A stretch of 64,000 nt of DNA from Megachile rotundata. Its lineage: Eukaryota > Arthropoda > Insecta > Hymenoptera > Megachilidae. Position 1 is the stretch's first letter, and every line of letters starts with the position of its first letter. The stretch lies in assembly GCF_050947335.1 (NCBI RefSeq), contig NW_027473317.1:3472001-3536000 (forward strand), written 5' to 3'. Positions 1 to 13,696 of the stretch are shown one piece after another. The position numbers and the translations under genes are program-made. Under the pieces are notes generated by a model. The model was given only the letters and a program-made list of their open reading frames with translations. It had not been told where the DNA came from and ran no database searches.

Positions 1-2184
1 TCGTGATTGTGAGATTGTGATTGTATGATTGTGATTGTATGATTGCGATTGTATGATTGTGATTGTATGATTGTGATTGTATGATTGTGATTGTATGACT
101 GTGATTGTATGATTGTCATTGTATGATTGTGATCGTATGATTGTGATCGTATGATTGTGATCGTATGATTGTGATCGTATGATTGTGATCGTATGATTGT
201 GATCGTATGATTGTGATCGTATGATTGTGATCGTATGATTGTGATCGTATGATTGTGATTGTATGATTGTGTTTGCATGATTGTGATTGTGTGATTGTGA
301 TTGCGTGATTGTGATTGTATGATTGTAATTGTATGATTGTGATTGTATGATTGTGATTGTATGATTGCGATTGTATGATTGTGATTGTATGATTGTGATT
401 GTATGATTGTGATCGTATGATTGCGATTCTTTGATTGCGATTGTATGATTGTGATTGTATGATTGTGATTGTATGATTGTGATTGTATGATCGTGATTGT
501 ATGATCGTGATTGTGAGATTGTGATTGTATGATTGTGATTGTATGATTGTGATTGTATGATTGTGATTGTATGATTGTGATTGTATGATTGTGATTGTAT
601 GACTGTGATTGTATGATTGTGATTGTATGATTGTGATTGTATGATTGTGATTGTATGATTGCGATTGTATGATTGTGATTGTCAGATTGTGATTGTATGA
701 TTGTGATTGTATGATTGTGATTGTATGATTGTGATTGTATGATTGTGATTGTATGATTGTGATTGTATGATTGTGATTGTATGATTGTGATTGTGAGATT
801 GTGATTGTATGATTGTGATTGTGTGATTGTTATTGTATGATTGTGATTGTATGATTGTGATTCTTTCATTGCGATTGTATGATTGTGATTGTATGATTGT
901 GATTGTATGATTGTGATTGTATGATTGTGATTGTATGATTGTGATCGTATGATTGTGGTTGTATAATTAAGGTTGTATGATTGTTTCTGTATGATTGTGA
1001 TTGTATGATTGCGATTGTATGATTGTGATTGTATGATTGTGATTATATGATTGTGATCGTATGATTGTGATTCTTTGATTGCGATTGTATGATTGTGATT
1101 GTATGATTGTGATTGTATGATTGTGATTGTATGATTGCGATTGTATGATTGTGATTGTATGATTGTGATTGTATGATTGTGATCGTATGATTGCGATTCT
1201 TTCATTGCGATTGTATGATTGTGATTGTATGATTGTGATTGTATGATTGTGATTGTATGATCGTGATTGTATGATCGTGATTGTGAGATTGTGATTGTAT
1301 GATTGTGATTGTATGATTGTGATTGTATGATTGTGATTGTATGATAGTAATTGTATGATTGTGATTGTATGATTGTCATTGTATGATTGTGATTGTATGA
1401 TTGTGATCGTATGATTGTGATCGTGTGATTGTGATCGTATGATTGTGATCGTATGATTGTGATCGTATGATTGTGATCGTATGATTGTGATCGTATGATT
1501 GTGATCGTATGATTGTTATCGTATGATTGTGATCGTATGATTGTGATCGTATGATTGTGATCGTATGATTGTGATCGTATGATTGTGATGGTATGATTGT
1601 GATTGTATGATTGTGATTGTATGATTGTGATTGTATGATTGTGATTGTATGATTGTGATCGTATGATCGTGATTCTTTGATTGCGATTGTATGATTGCGA
1701 TTGTATGATTGCGATTGTATGATTGCGATTGTATGATTGCGATTGTATGATTGCGATTGTATGATTGGGATTGTATGATTGTGATTGTATGATTGTGATT
1801 GTATGATTGTGATTGTATGATTGTGATTGTATGATTGTGATTGTATGATTGTGATTGTATGATTGTGATTGTATGATTGTGATTGTATGATTGTGATTGT
1901 ATGATTGTGATTGTATGATTGTGATCGTATGATTGTGATCGTATGATTGTGATCGTATGATTGTGGTCGTATGATTGTGATCGTATGATTGTGATCGTAT
2001 GATTGTGATCGTATGATTGTGATCGTATGATTGTGATCGTATGATTGTGACTGTATGATTGTGATTGTATGATTGTGATTGTATGATTATGATTGTATGA
2101 TTGTGATTGTATGATTGTGATTGTGTGATTGTGATTGTGAGATTGTGATTGTATGATTTTTATTGTATGATCGTGATTGTATGA
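1..2184 (+). repeat. 2.17 kb HOR, copy 1
   Basis: Marker order in this block: GTCATT at ~111, GATCG run 131-250 (9 monomers), TTTGCATG at ~272, GTCAG at 683, ATAATTAAGG at 963, GATAGTAATT at 1343, GATCG run 1405-1580, GATGG at 1587, GATTCTTT at 1671, GCG run 1679-1762, GATCG run 1923-2042 (with one GGTCG at 1965), GACTG at 2049. The next block repeats this order at an offset of 2,184 falling to 2,142 bp as single monomers are gained or lost. The last ~110 bp (2,075-2,184) has no equivalent in copy 2. Confidence 0.9.
1405..2042 (+). repeat. CpG composite module 1
   Basis: GATCG run 1405-1580 (13 monomers, one GTTATCG), single GATGG 1587, consensus spacers, GATTCTTT 1671, GCG run 1679-1762 (6) ending in GATTGGG, spacers, GATCG run 1923-2042 (9). 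This is the complete three-run form of the module. Confidence 0.9.
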
Positions 2185-4217
2185 TCGTGATTGTGAGATT
2201 GTGATTGTATGATTGTGATTGTATGATTGCGATTGTATGATTGTGATTGTATGATTGTGATTGTATGATTGTGATTGTATGACTGTGATTGTATGATTGT
2301 CATTGTATGATTGTGATCGTATGATTGTGATCGTATGATTGTGATCGTATGATTGTGATCGTATGATTGTGATCGTATGATTGTGATCGTATGATTGTGA
2401 TCGTATGATTGTGATCGTATGATTGTGATTGTATGATTGTGTTTGCATGATTGTGATTGTGTGATTGTGATTGCGTGATTGTGATTGTATGATTGTAATT
2501 GTATGATTGTGATTGTATGATTGTGATTGTATGATTGCGATTGTATGATTGTGATTGTATGATTGTGATTGTATGATTGTGATCGTATGATTGCGATTCT
2601 TTGATTGCGATTGTATGATTGTGATTGTATGATTGTGATTGTATGATTGTGATTGTATGATCGTGATTGTATGATCGTGATTGTGAGATTGTGATTGTAT
2701 GATTGTGATTGTATGATTGTGATTGTATGATTGTGATTGTATGATTGTGATTGTATGATTGTGATTGTATGACTGTGATTGTATGATTGTGATTGTATGA
2801 TTGTGATTGTATGATTGTGATTGTATGATTGCGATTGTATGATTGTGATTGTCAGATTGTGATTGTATGATTGTGATTGTATGATTGTGATTGTATGATT
2901 GTGATTGTATGATTGTGATTGTATGATTGTGATTGTATGATTGTGATTGTATGATTGTGATTGTGAGATTGTGATTGTATGATTGTGATTGTGTGATTGT
3001 TATTGTATGATTGTGATTGTATGATTGTGATTCTTTCATTGCGATTGTATGATTGTGATTGTATGATTGTGATTGTATGATTGTGATTGTATGATTGTGA
3101 TTGTATGATTGTGATCGTATGATTGTGGTTGTATAATTAAGGTTGTATGATTGTTTCTGTATGATTGTGATTGTATGATTGCGATTGTATGATTGTGATT
3201 GTATGATTGTGATTATATGATTGTGATCGTATGATTGTGATTCTTTGATTGCGATTGTATGATTGTGATTGTATGATTGTGATTGTATGATTGTGATTGT
3301 ATGATTGCGATTGTATGATTGTGATTGTATGATTGTGATTGTATGATTGTGATCGTATGATTGCGATTCTTTCATTGCGATTGTATGATTGTGGTTGTAT
3401 GATTGTGATTGTATGATTGTGATTGTATGATCGTGATTGTATGATCGTGATTGTGAGATTGTGATTGTATGATTGTGATTGTATGATTGTGATTGTATGA
3501 TTGTGATTGTATGATTGTGATTGTATGATAGTAATTGTATGATTGTGATTGTATGATTGTCATTGTATGATTGTGATTGTATGATTGTGATCGTATGATT
3601 GTGATCGTGTGATTGTGATCGTATGATTGTGATCGTATGATTGTGATCGTATGATTGTGATCGTATGATTGTGATCGTATGATTGTTATCGTATGATTGT
3701 GATCGTATGATTGTGATCGTATGATTGTGATCGTATGATTGTGATGGTATGATTGTGATTGTATGATTGTGATTGTATGATTGTGATTGTATGATTGTGA
3801 TTGTATGATTGTGATCGTATGATCGTGATTCTTTGATTGCGATTGTATGATTGCGATTGTATGATTGCGATTGTATGATTGCGATTGTATGATTGCGATT
3901 GTATGATTGGGATTGTATGATTGTGATTGTATGATTGTGATTGTATGATTGTGATTGTATGATTGTGATTGTATGATTGTGATTGTATGATTGTGATTGT
4001 ATGATTGTGATTGTATGATTGTGATTGTATGATTGTGATTGTATGATTGTGATTGTATGATTGTGATCGTATGATTGTGATCGTATGATTGTGATCGTAT
4101 GATTGTGGTCGTATGATTGTGATCGTATGATTGTGATCGTATGATTGTGATCGTATGATTGTGATCGTATGATTGTGATCGTATGATTGTGACTGTATGA
4201 TTGTGATTGTATGATTG
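2185..4217 (+). repeat. 2.17 kb HOR, copy 2
   Basis: This repeats copy 1 marker by marker: GTCATT at ~2295, GATCG run 2315-2420 (8 monomers, against 9), GTCAG at 2853, ATAATTAAGG at 3133, GATAGTAATT at 3527, GATCG run 3589-3736 (11 against 13), GATGG at 3743, GCG run 3835-3904 (5 against 6), GGTCG at 4107 and GACTG at 4191. Similarity is lost just after GACTG. Differences from copy 1 are nearly all whole-monomer gains and losses inside homogeneous runs, as unequal exchange or replication slippage would give. Confidence 0.9.
3589..4184 (+). repeat. CpG composite module 2
   Basis: GATCG run 3589-3736 (11), GATGG 3743, GATTCTTT 3827, GCG run 3835-3904 (5) with terminal GATTGGG, GATCG run 4065-4184 (9). 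Paralogue of module 1 in the 2.17 kb HOR. Confidence 0.9.
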
Positions 4218-6129
4218 TGATTGTGTGATTGTGATTGTATGATTGTGATTGTATGATTGTGATTGTATGATTGTGATTGTATGATTGTGATTGTATGATT
4301 GTGATTGTACGATTGTGATTGCATGATTGTGATTGTATGATTGTGATTGTATGATTGTGATTGTATGATTGTGATTGTATGATAGTGATTGTATGATTGT
4401 TTCTGTATGATTGTGATTGTATGATTGCGATTGTATGCTTATGATTGTATGATAGTGATTGTATGATTGTGATTGTGTGATTGTGATTGTGAGATTGTGA
4501 TTGTATGATCGTGATTGTATGATCGTGATTGTGAGATTGTGATTGTATGATTGTGATTGTATGATTGTGATCGTATGATTGTGATCGTATGATTGTGATA
4601 GTATGATTGTGATTGTATGATTGTGTTTGCATGATTGTGATTGTGTGATTGTGATTGCGTGATTGTGATTGTATGATTGTGATTGTATGATTGTGATTGT
4701 ATGATTGTGATTGAATGATTGCGATTGTATGATTGCGATTGTATGATTGTGATTGTATGATTGTGATCGTATGATTGCGATTCTTTGATTGCGATTTTAT
4801 GATTGTGATTGTATGATTGTGATTGTATGATTGTGATTGTATGATCGTGATTGTATGATCGTGATTGTGAGATTGTGATTGTATGATTGTGATTGTATGA
4901 TTGTGATTGTATGATTGTGATTGTATGATTGTGATTGCATGATTGTGACTGTATGATTGTGATTGTATGATTGTGATTGTATGATTGTGATTGTATGATT
5001 GTGATTGTATGATTGTGATTGTATGATTGTGATTGTATGATTGTGATTGTATGATTGTGATTGTATGATTGTGATTGTATGATTGTGATTGTATGATTGT
5101 GATTGTATGATTGTGATTGTATGATTGTGATTGTATGATTGTGATTGTATGATTGTGATTGTATGATTGTGATTGTATGATTGTGATTGTATGATTGTGA
5201 TTGTCAGATTGTGATTGTATGATTGTGATTGTATGATTGTGATTGTATGATTGTGATTGTATGATTGTGATTGTATGATTGTGATTGTGAGATTGTGATT
5301 GTATGATTGTGATTGTGTGATTGTTATTGTATGATTGTGATTGTATGATTGTGATTCTTTCATTGCGATTGTATGATTGTGATTGTATGATTGTGATTGT
5401 ATGATTGTGATCGTATGATTGTGATTGTATGATTGTGATCGTATGATTGTGGTTGTATAATTAAGGTTGTATGATTGTTTCTGTATGATTGTGATTGTAT
5501 GATTGCGATTGTATGATTGTGATTGTATGATTGTGATTATATGATTGTGATCGTATGATTGTGATTCTTTGATTGCGATTGTATGATTGTGATTGTATGA
5601 TTGTGATTGTATGATTGTGATTGTATGATTGCGATTGTATGATTGTGATTGTATGATTGTGATTGTATGATTGTGATCGTATGATTGCGATTCTTTGATT
5701 GCGATTGTATGATTGTGATTGTATGATTGTGATTGTATGATTGTGATTGTATGATTGTGATTGTATGATCGTGATTGTATGATCGTGATTGTGAGATTGT
5801 GATTGTATGATTGTGATTGTATGATTGTGATTGTATGATTGTGATTGTATGATTGTGATTGCATGATTGTGACTGTATGATTGTGATTGTATGATTGTGA
5901 TTTATGATTGTGATTGTATGATTCTGATTGTATGATTGTGATAGTATGATAGTGATTGTATGATTGTTTCTGTATGATTGTAATTGTATGATTGCTATTG
6001 TATGATTATGATTGTGAGATTGTGATTGTATGACTGTGATTGTATGATTGTGATTGTATGATTGTGATTGTATGATTGTGATTGTATGATAGTAATTGTA
6101 TGATTGTGATTGTATGATTGTCATTGTAT
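4218..6129 (+). repeat. Linking stretch between HOR blocks
   Basis: Pure 14-bp array without a full HOR copy. It holds one beta cassette (4307-4535), then a run of about 18 consecutive consensus monomers (~4955-5204), one of the purest stretches in the window. GTCAG at 5205, ATAATTAAGG at 5457 and the first 1-bp-deleted monomer of the window (GATTTATG at 5899) follow. The 5205-5457 part is another copy of the marker order seen at 683-963 and 2853-3133. Confidence 0.85.
4955..5204 (+). repeat. Long run of pure consensus monomers
   Basis: About 18 consecutive GATTGTGATTGTAT monomers without a substitution, from after GACTG to the GTCAG mark. Similar pure runs lie before GTCAG in other alpha cassettes and at ~59,870-60,097 (about 16 monomers). 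Confidence 0.85.
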
Positions 6130-6149
6130 GATTGTGATCGTATGATTGT

Positions 6150-6479
6150 GATTCTTTGATTGCGATTGTATGATTGCGATTGTATGATTGCGATTGTATG
6201 ATTGCGATTGTATGATTGCGATTGTATGATTGCGATTGTATGATTGGGATTGTATGATTGTGATTGTATGATTGTGATTGTATGATTGTGATCGTATGAT
6301 TGTGATCGTATGATTGTGATCGTATGATTGTGATCGTATGATTGTGATCGTATGATTGTGATCGTATGATTGTGATCGTATGATTGTGATCGTATGATTG
6401 TGATCGTATGATTGTGATCGTATGATTGTGATCGTATGATTGTGATCGTATGATTGTGATCGTATGATTGTGATCGTAT
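6150..6479 (+). repeat. CpG module 3 (first run missing)
   Basis: GATTCTTT 6150, GCG run 6158-6241 (6), GATTGGG, GATCG run 6290-6479 (14). The leading GATCG run is absent. Instead GTCATT and one GATCG monomer precede GATTCTTT. Confidence 0.88.
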
Positions 6480-7576
6480 GATTGTGACTGTATGATTGTG
6501 ATTGTATGATTGTGATTGTGTGATTGTGATTGTGTGATTGTGATTGTGTGATTGTGATTGTGTGATTGTGATTGTATGATTGTGATTGTATGATTGTGAT
6601 TGTATGATTGTGATTGTACGATTGTGATTGCACGATTGTGATTGTATGATTGTGATTGTATGATTGTGATTGTATGATTGTGATTGTATGATTGTGATTG
6701 TATGATAGTGATTGTATGATTGTTTCTGTATGATTGTGATTGTATGATTGCGATTGTATGATTATGATTGTATGATAGTGATTGTATGATTGTGATTGTG
6801 TGATTGTGATTGTGAGATTGTGATTGTATGATCGTGATTGTAAGATCGTGATTGTGAGATTGTGATTGTATGATTGTGATTGTATGATTGTGATCGTATG
6901 ATTGTGATCGTATGATTGTGATCGTATGATTGTGATTGTATGATTGTGTTTGCATGATTGTGATTGTGTGATTGTGATTGCGTGATTGTGATTGTATGAT
7001 TGTGATTGTATGATTGTGATTGTATGATTGTGATTGTATGATCGTGATTGTATGATCGTGATTGTGAGATTGTGATTGTATGATTGTGATTGTATGATTG
7101 TGATTGTATGATTGTGATTGTATGATTGTGATTGCATGATTGTGACTGTATGATTGTGATTGTATGATTGTGATTTATGATTGTGATTGTATGATTCTGA
7201 TTGTATGATTGTGATTGTATGATAGTGATTGAATGATCGTTTCTGTATGATTGTGATTGTATGATTGCGATTGTATGATTATGATTGTATGATTGTGATT
7301 GTATGATTGTGATTGTGTGATTGTGATTGTGAGATTGTGATTGTATGATTTTTATTGTATGATCGTGATTGTATGATCGTGATTGTGAGATTGTGATTGT
7401 ATGATTGTGATTGTATGATTGTGATTGTATGATTGTGATTGTATGATTGTGATTGTATGATTGTGATTGTATGATTGTGATTGTATGATTGTGATTGTAT
7501 GATTGTGATTGTATGATAGTAATTGTATGACTGTGATTGTATGATTGTCATTGTATGATTGTGATTGTATGATTGT

Positions 7577-7724
7577 GATCGTATGATTATGAGCGTATGA
7601 TTGTGATCGTATGATTGTGATCGTATGATTGTGATCGTATGATTGTGATCGTATGATTGTGATCGTATGATTGTGATCGTATGATTGTGATCGTATGATT
7701 GCGATTGTATGATTGCGATTGTAT
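7577..7724 (+). repeat. Short GATCG run plus two GCG monomers
   Basis: Nine GATCG monomers at 7577-7696, the second altered to GAGCG, run directly into two TTGCG monomers with no GATTCTTT between. This is a collapsed form of the composite module, where duplicate copy 12,629-13,042 is complete. Confidence 0.83.
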
Positions 7725-8154
7725 GATTGTGATTGTATGATTGTGATTGTATGATTGTGATTGTATGATTGTGATTGTATGATCGTGATTGTATGATCGT
7801 GATTGTGAGATTGTGATTGTATGATTGTGATTGTATGATTCTGATCGTATGATTGTGATCGTATGATTGTGATCGTATGATTGTGATTGTATGATTGTGT
7901 TTGCATGATTGTGATTGTGTGATTGTGATTGCGTGATTGTGATTGTATGATTGTGATTGTATGATTGTGATTGTATGATTGTGATCGTATGATTGTGATT
8001 GTAAGATTGTGATTGTGTGATTGCGATTGTATGATTGTGATTGTATGATTGTGATTGTATGATTGTGATTGTGTGATTGTGATTGTATGATTGTGATTGT
8101 ATGATTGTGATAGTATGATTGTGATTGTATGATTGTGATCGTATGATTGTGACT

Positions 8155-9034
8155 GTAAGTTTGTGACTGTGTGATTGCGATTGTATGATTGTGACTGTAT
8201 GATTGTGATTGTATGATTGTCATTGCATGATTGTGATTGTATGATTATGATTGTATGATCGCGATTGTATGATTGTGATTGTGTGATTGTGATTGTATGA
8301 TTTTGATTGTATGATTGTGATTGTATGATTTTGATTGTATGATTGTGATTGTATGATTGTGATTGTATGATTGTGATCGTATGATTGTGATTGTAAGATT
8401 GTGATTGTGTGATTGCGATTGTATGATTGTGACTGTATGATTGTTATTGTATGATTGTCATTGTATGATTGTGATTGTATGATTATGATTGTATGATTGT
8501 GATTGTATGATTGTGATCGTGTGATTGTGATTGTATGATTTTCATTGTATGATTGTGATTGTTTGATTGTGATTGTATGATTATGATCGTATGATTGTGA
8601 TTGTATGATTGTGATTGTATGATTGTGATTGTATGATTGTGATTGTATGATTGTGATTGTATGATTGTGATTGTATGATTGTGATTGTATGATTGTGATT
8701 GTATGATTGTGATTGTATGATTGTGATTGTATGATTGTGATTGTCAGATTGTGATTGTATGATTGTGATTGTATGATTGTGATTGTATGATTGTGATTGT
8801 ATGATTGTGATTGTATGATTGTGATTGTATGATTGTGATTGTATGATTGTGATTGTGAGATTGTGATTGTATGATTGTGATTGTGTGATTGTTATTGTAT
8901 GATTGTGATTGTATGATTGTGATTCTTTCATTGCGATTGTATGATTGTGATTGTATGATTGTGATTGTATGATTGTGATCGTATGATTGTGATTGTATGA
9001 TTGTGATCGTATGATTGTGGTTGTATAATTAAGG
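8155..9034 (+). repeat. Alpha cassette 1
   Basis: The alpha cassette is an ordered series of marks: GTAAGTTTG, GATCGCG, GATTTTC, GTTTGATT, GATTATGATCG, GTCAG, GTGAG, GTTATT, GATTCTTTCATT, GATTGTGGTTGTAT, ATAATTAAGG. Here GTAAGTTTG to ATAATTAAGG is 870 bp. All nine copies measure 14n + 2 between these marks (n = 62 here), so they differ only by whole monomers. Confidence 0.88.
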
Positions 9035-9829
9035 TTGTATGATTGTTTCTGTATGATTGTGATTGTATGATTGCGATTGTATGATTGTGATTGTATGATT
9101 GTGATTATATGATTGTGATCGTATGATTGTGATTCTTTGATTGCGATTGTATGATTGTGATTGTATGATTGTGATTGTATGATTGTGATTGTATGATTGT
9201 GATTGTATGATTGCGATTGTATGATTGTGATTGTATGATTGTGATTGTATGATTGTGATCGTATGATTGCGATTCTTTGATTGCGATTGTATGATTGTGA
9301 TTGTATGATTGTGATTGTATGATTGTGATTGTATGATTGTGATTGTATGATCGTGATTGTATGATCGTGATTGTGAGATTGTGATTGTATGATTGTGATT
9401 GTATGATTGTGATTGTATGATTGTGATTGTATGATTGTGATTGCATGATTGTGACTGTATGATTGTGATTGTATGATTGTGATTTATGATTGTGATTGTA
9501 TGATTCTGATTGTATGATTGTGATTGTATGATAGTGATTGTATGATTGTTTCTGTATGATTGTAATTGTATGATTGCTATTGTATGATTATGATTGTATG
9601 ATTGTGATTGTATGATTGTGGTTGTGTGATTGTGATTGTGAGATTGTGATTGTATGATTTTGATTGTATGATCGTGATTGTATGATCGTGATTGTGAGAT
9701 TGTGATTGTATGACTGTGATTGTATGATTGTGATTGTATGATTGTGATTGTATGATTGTGATTGTATGATAGTAATTGTATGATTGTGATTGTATGATTG
9801 TCATTGTATGATTGTGATTGTATGATTGT

Positions 9830-10453
9830 GATCGTATGATTGTGATCGTGTGATTGTGATCGTATGATTGTGATCGTATGATTGTGATCGTATGATTGTG
9901 ATCGTATGATTGTGATCGTATGATTGTGATCGTATGATTGTTATCGTATGATTGTGATCGTATGATTGTGATCGTATGATTGTGATCGTATGATTGTGAT
10001 CGTATGATTGTGATGGTATGATTGTGATTGTATGATTGTGATTGTATGATTGTGATTGTATGATTGTGATTGTATGATTGTGATTGTATGATTGTGATCG
10101 TATGATTGTGATTCTTTGATTGCGATTGTACGATTGCGATTGTATGATTGCGATTGTATGATTGCGATTGTATGATTGCGATTGTATGATTGCGATTGTA
10201 TGATTGTGATTGTATGATTGTGATTGTATGATTGTGATTGTATGATTGTGATTGTATGATTGTGATTGTATGATTGTGATCGTATGATTGTGATCGTATG
10301 ATTGTGATCGTATGATTGTGATCGTATGATTGTGATCGTATGATTGTGATCGTATGATTGTGATCGTATGATTGTGATCGTATGATTGTGATCGTATGAT
10401 TGTGATCGTATGATTGTGATCGTATGATTGTGATCGTATGATTGTGATCGTAT
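9830..10453 (+). repeat. CpG composite module 4
   Basis: GATCG run 9830-10005 (13), single GATGG 10012, GCG run 10118-10201 (6, one preceded by TACGATT), GATCG run 10278-10453 (13). Confidence 0.9.
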
Positions 10454-10949
10454 GATTGTGACTGTATGATTGTGATTGTATGATTGTGATTGTGTGATTG
10501 TGATTGTGTGATTGTGATTGTATGATTGTGATTGTATGATTGTGATTGTATGATTGTGATTGTACGATTGTGATTGCACGATTGTGATTGTATGATTGTG
10601 ATTGTATGATTGTGATTGTATGATTGTGATTGTATGATAGTGATTGTATGATTGTTTCTGTATGATTGTGATTGTATGATTGCGATTGTATGATTATGAT
10701 TGTATGATAGTGATTGTATGATTGTGATTGTGTGATTGTGATTGTGAGATTGTGATTGTATGATCGTGATTGTAAGATCGTGATTGTGAGATTGTGATTG
10801 TATGATTGTGATTGTATGATTGTGATCGTATGATTGTGATCGTATGATTGTGATCGTATGATTGTGATTGTATGATTGTGTTTGCATGATTGTGATTGTG
10901 TGATTGTGATTGCGTGATTGTGATTGTATGATTGTGATTGTATGATTGT
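9830..10949 (+). repeat. 1.1 kb tandem duplication, copy 1
   Basis: Order of marks: GATCG run opening with a GATCGTGTG variant (9846), GTTATCG 9940, GATGG 10012, GCG run from 10118, 13-monomer GATCG run from 10278, GACTG 10460, beta cassette with GCACG at 10576, TTTGCATG 10881. Each recurs next door 1,106-1,162 bp downstream. Confidence 0.87.
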
Positions 10950-11573
10950 GATCGTATGATTGTGATCGTGTGATTGTGATCGTATGATTGTGATCGTATG
11001 ATTGTGATCGTATGATTGTGATCGTATGATTGTGATCGTATGATTGTTATCGTATGATTGTGATCGTATGATTGTGATCGTATGATTGTGATCGTATGAT
11101 TGTGATCGTATGATTGTGATGGTATGATTGTGATTGTATGATTGTGATTGTATGATTGTGATTGTATGATTGTGATTGTATGATTGTGATTGTATGATTG
11201 TGATCGTATGATTGTGATTCTTTGATTGCGATTGTATGATTGCGATTGTATGATTGCGATTGTATGATTGCGATTGTATGATTGCGATTGTATGATTGCG
11301 ATTGTATGATTGCGATTGTATGATTGCGATTGTATGATTGGGATTGTATGATTGTGATTGTATGATTGTGATTGTATGATTGTGATCGTATGATTGTGAT
11401 CGTATGATTGTGATCGTATGATTGTGATCGTATGATTGTGATCGTATGATTGTGATCGTATGATTGTGATCGTATGATTGTGATCGTATGATTGTGATCG
11501 TATGATTGTGATCGTATGATTGTGATCGTATGATTGTGATCGTATGATTGTGATCGTATGATTGTGATCGTAT
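10950..11573 (+). repeat. CpG composite module 5
   Basis: GATCG run 10950-11111 (12), single GATGG 11118, GATTCTTT 11216, GCG run 11224-11335 (8) ending in GATTGGG, GATCG run 11384-11573 (14). The last run equals in length the one at 6290-6479. Confidence 0.9.
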
Positions 11574-12060
11574 GATTGTGACTGTATGATTGTGATTGTA
11601 TGATTGTGATTGTGTGATTGTGATTGTGTGATTGTGATTGTGTGATTGTGATTGTATGATTGTGATTGTATGATTGTGATTGTATGATTGTGATTGTATG
11701 ATTGTGATTGTATGATTGTGATTGTACGATTGTGATTGCACGATTGTGATTGTATGATTGTGATTGTATGATTGTGATTGTATGATTGTGATTGTATGAT
11801 AGTGATTGTATGATTGTTTCTGTATGATTGTGATTGTATGATTGCGATTGTATGATTATGATTGTATGATAGTGATTGTATGATTGTGATTGTGTGATTG
11901 TGATTGTGAGATTGTGATTGTATGATCGTGATTGTAAGATCGTGATTGTGAGATTGTGATTGTATGATTGTGATTGTATGATTGTGATCGTATGATTGTG
12001 ATCGTATGATTGTGATCGTATGATTGTGATTGTATGATTGTGTTTGCATGATTGTGATTG
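10950..12060 (+). repeat. 1.1 kb tandem duplication, copy 2
   Basis: Marks matching copy 1: GATCGTGTG 10966 (+1,120), GTTATCG 11046 (+1,106), GATGG 11118 (+1,106), GCACG 11738 (+1,162), TTTGCATG 12043 (+1,162). The GCG run is 8 monomers here against 6. A second copy immediately adjacent in direct orientation is the simplest product of unequal crossing-over. Confidence 0.87.
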
Positions 12061-12628
12061 TGTGATTGTGATTGCGTGATTGTGATTGTATGATTGTGAT
12101 TGTATGATTGTGATTGTATGATTGTGATTGTATGATCGTGATTGTATGATCGTGATTGTGAGATTGTGATTGTATGATTGTGATTGTATGATTGTGATTG
12201 TATGATTGTGATTGTATGATTGTGATTGCATGATTGTGACTGTATGATTGTGATTGTATGATTGTGATTTATGATTGTGATTGTATGATTCTGATTGTAT
12301 GATTGTGATTGTATGATAGTGATTGAATGATCGTTTCTGTATGATTGTGATTGTATGATTGCGATTGTATGATTATGATTGTATGATTGTGATTGTATGA
12401 TTGTGATTGTGTGATTGTGATTGTGAGATTGTGATTGTATGATTTTTATTGTATGATCGTGATTGTATGATCGTGATTGTGAGATTGTGATTGTATGATT
12501 GTGATTGTATGATTGTGATTGTATGATTGTGATTGTATGATTGTGATTGTATGATTGTGATTGTATGATAGTAATTGTATGACTGTGATTGTATGATTGT
12601 CATTGTATGATTGTGATTGTATGATTGT

Positions 12629-13042
12629 GATCGTATGATTGTGATCGTATGATTGTGATCGTATGATTGTGATCGTATGATTGTGATCGTATGATTGTGA
12701 TCGTATGATTGTGATCGTATGATTGTGATCGTATGATTGTGATCGTATGATTGTGATCGTATGTTTGTGATCGTATGATTGTGATGGTATGATTGTGATC
12801 GTATGATTGTGATCGTATGATTGTGATCGTATGATTGTGATGGTATGATTGTGATTGTATGATTGTGATTGTATGATTGTGATTGTATGATTGTGATCGT
12901 ATGATTGTGATTCTTTGATTGCGATTGTATGATTGCGATTGTAGGATTGCGATTGTATGATTGCGACTGTATGATTGCGATTGTATGATTGCGATTGTAT
13001 GATTGCGATTCTTTGATTGCGATTGTATGATTGCGATTGTAT
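12629..13042 (+). repeat. CpG module 6 with GATGG bracket
   Basis: GATCG run from 12629 (11), then GATGG 12783, three GATCG, GATGG 12839 (a 56-bp bracket), GATTCTTT, GCG run 12917-13042 (9 monomers, one also GACTG, one followed by a second GATTCTTT). No second GATCG run follows. Confidence 0.88.
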
Positions 13043-13696
13043 GATTGTGATTGTATGATTGTGATTGTATGATTGTGATTGCATGATTGTGACTGTATGA
13101 TTGTGATTGTATGATTGTGATTGTATGATTGTGATTGTATGATTGTGATTGTATGATTGTGATTGTATGATTGTGATTGTATGATTGTGATCGTATGATT
13201 GTGATTGTAAGATTGTGATTGTGTGATTGCGATTGTATGATTGTGACTGTATGATTGTGATTGTATGATTGTGATTGTATGATTGTGATCGTATGATTGT
13301 GATTGTAAGATTGTGATTGTGTGATTGCGATTGTATGATTGTGACTGTATGATTGTGATTGTATGAATGTGATTGTATGATTGTGATCGTATGATTGTGA
13401 TCGTATGATTGTGATTCTTTGATTGCGATTCTATGATTGTGATTGTATGATTGTGATTGTATGATTGTGATTGTATGATTGCGATTGTATGATTGCGATT
13501 GTATGATTGTGATTGTATGATTGTGATTGTGTGATTGTGATTGTATGATTGTGATTGTATGATTGTGATTGTATGATTGTGATTGTATGATTGTGATTGT
13601 ATGATTGTGATTGTGTGATTGTGATTGTATGATTGTGATTGTATGATTGTGATAGTATGATTGTGATTGTATGATTGTGATCGTATGATTGTGACT

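Larger units (their letters stand above)
6130..9795 (+). repeat. Large duplication I, copy 1
   Basis: Matches 11,200-15,365. Shared marks and offsets: GATTCTTT 6150 (+5,066), GATTGGG 6246 (+5,094), a 14-monomer GATCG run from 6290 (+5,094, same length in both), GTTTCTG 6722, TAAGATCG 6841, TTTGCATG 6949 and GATTTATG 7172 (all +5,094), then GTCAG 8745 and ATAATTAAGG 9025 (+5,584), GATTTATG 9481 (+5,570). The step from 5,094 to 5,584 means copy 2 carries 35 extra monomers between them, in the region of its GATCG/GCG module. Confidence 0.85.

Noticed and set aside
131..250. GATC runs as dam-methylation or SeqA-type regulatory clusters
   Set aside because: That role is bacterial and depends on an origin context. 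Here the sites arise from one monomer substitution amplified in a satellite.
963..972. TTAA in ATAATTAAGG as a transposon target site duplication
   Set aside because: No element, inverted repeat or inserted sequence flanks it. The trimer keeps the 42-bp length, and all 19 copies share the same context, so it is a copied variant, not an insertion.
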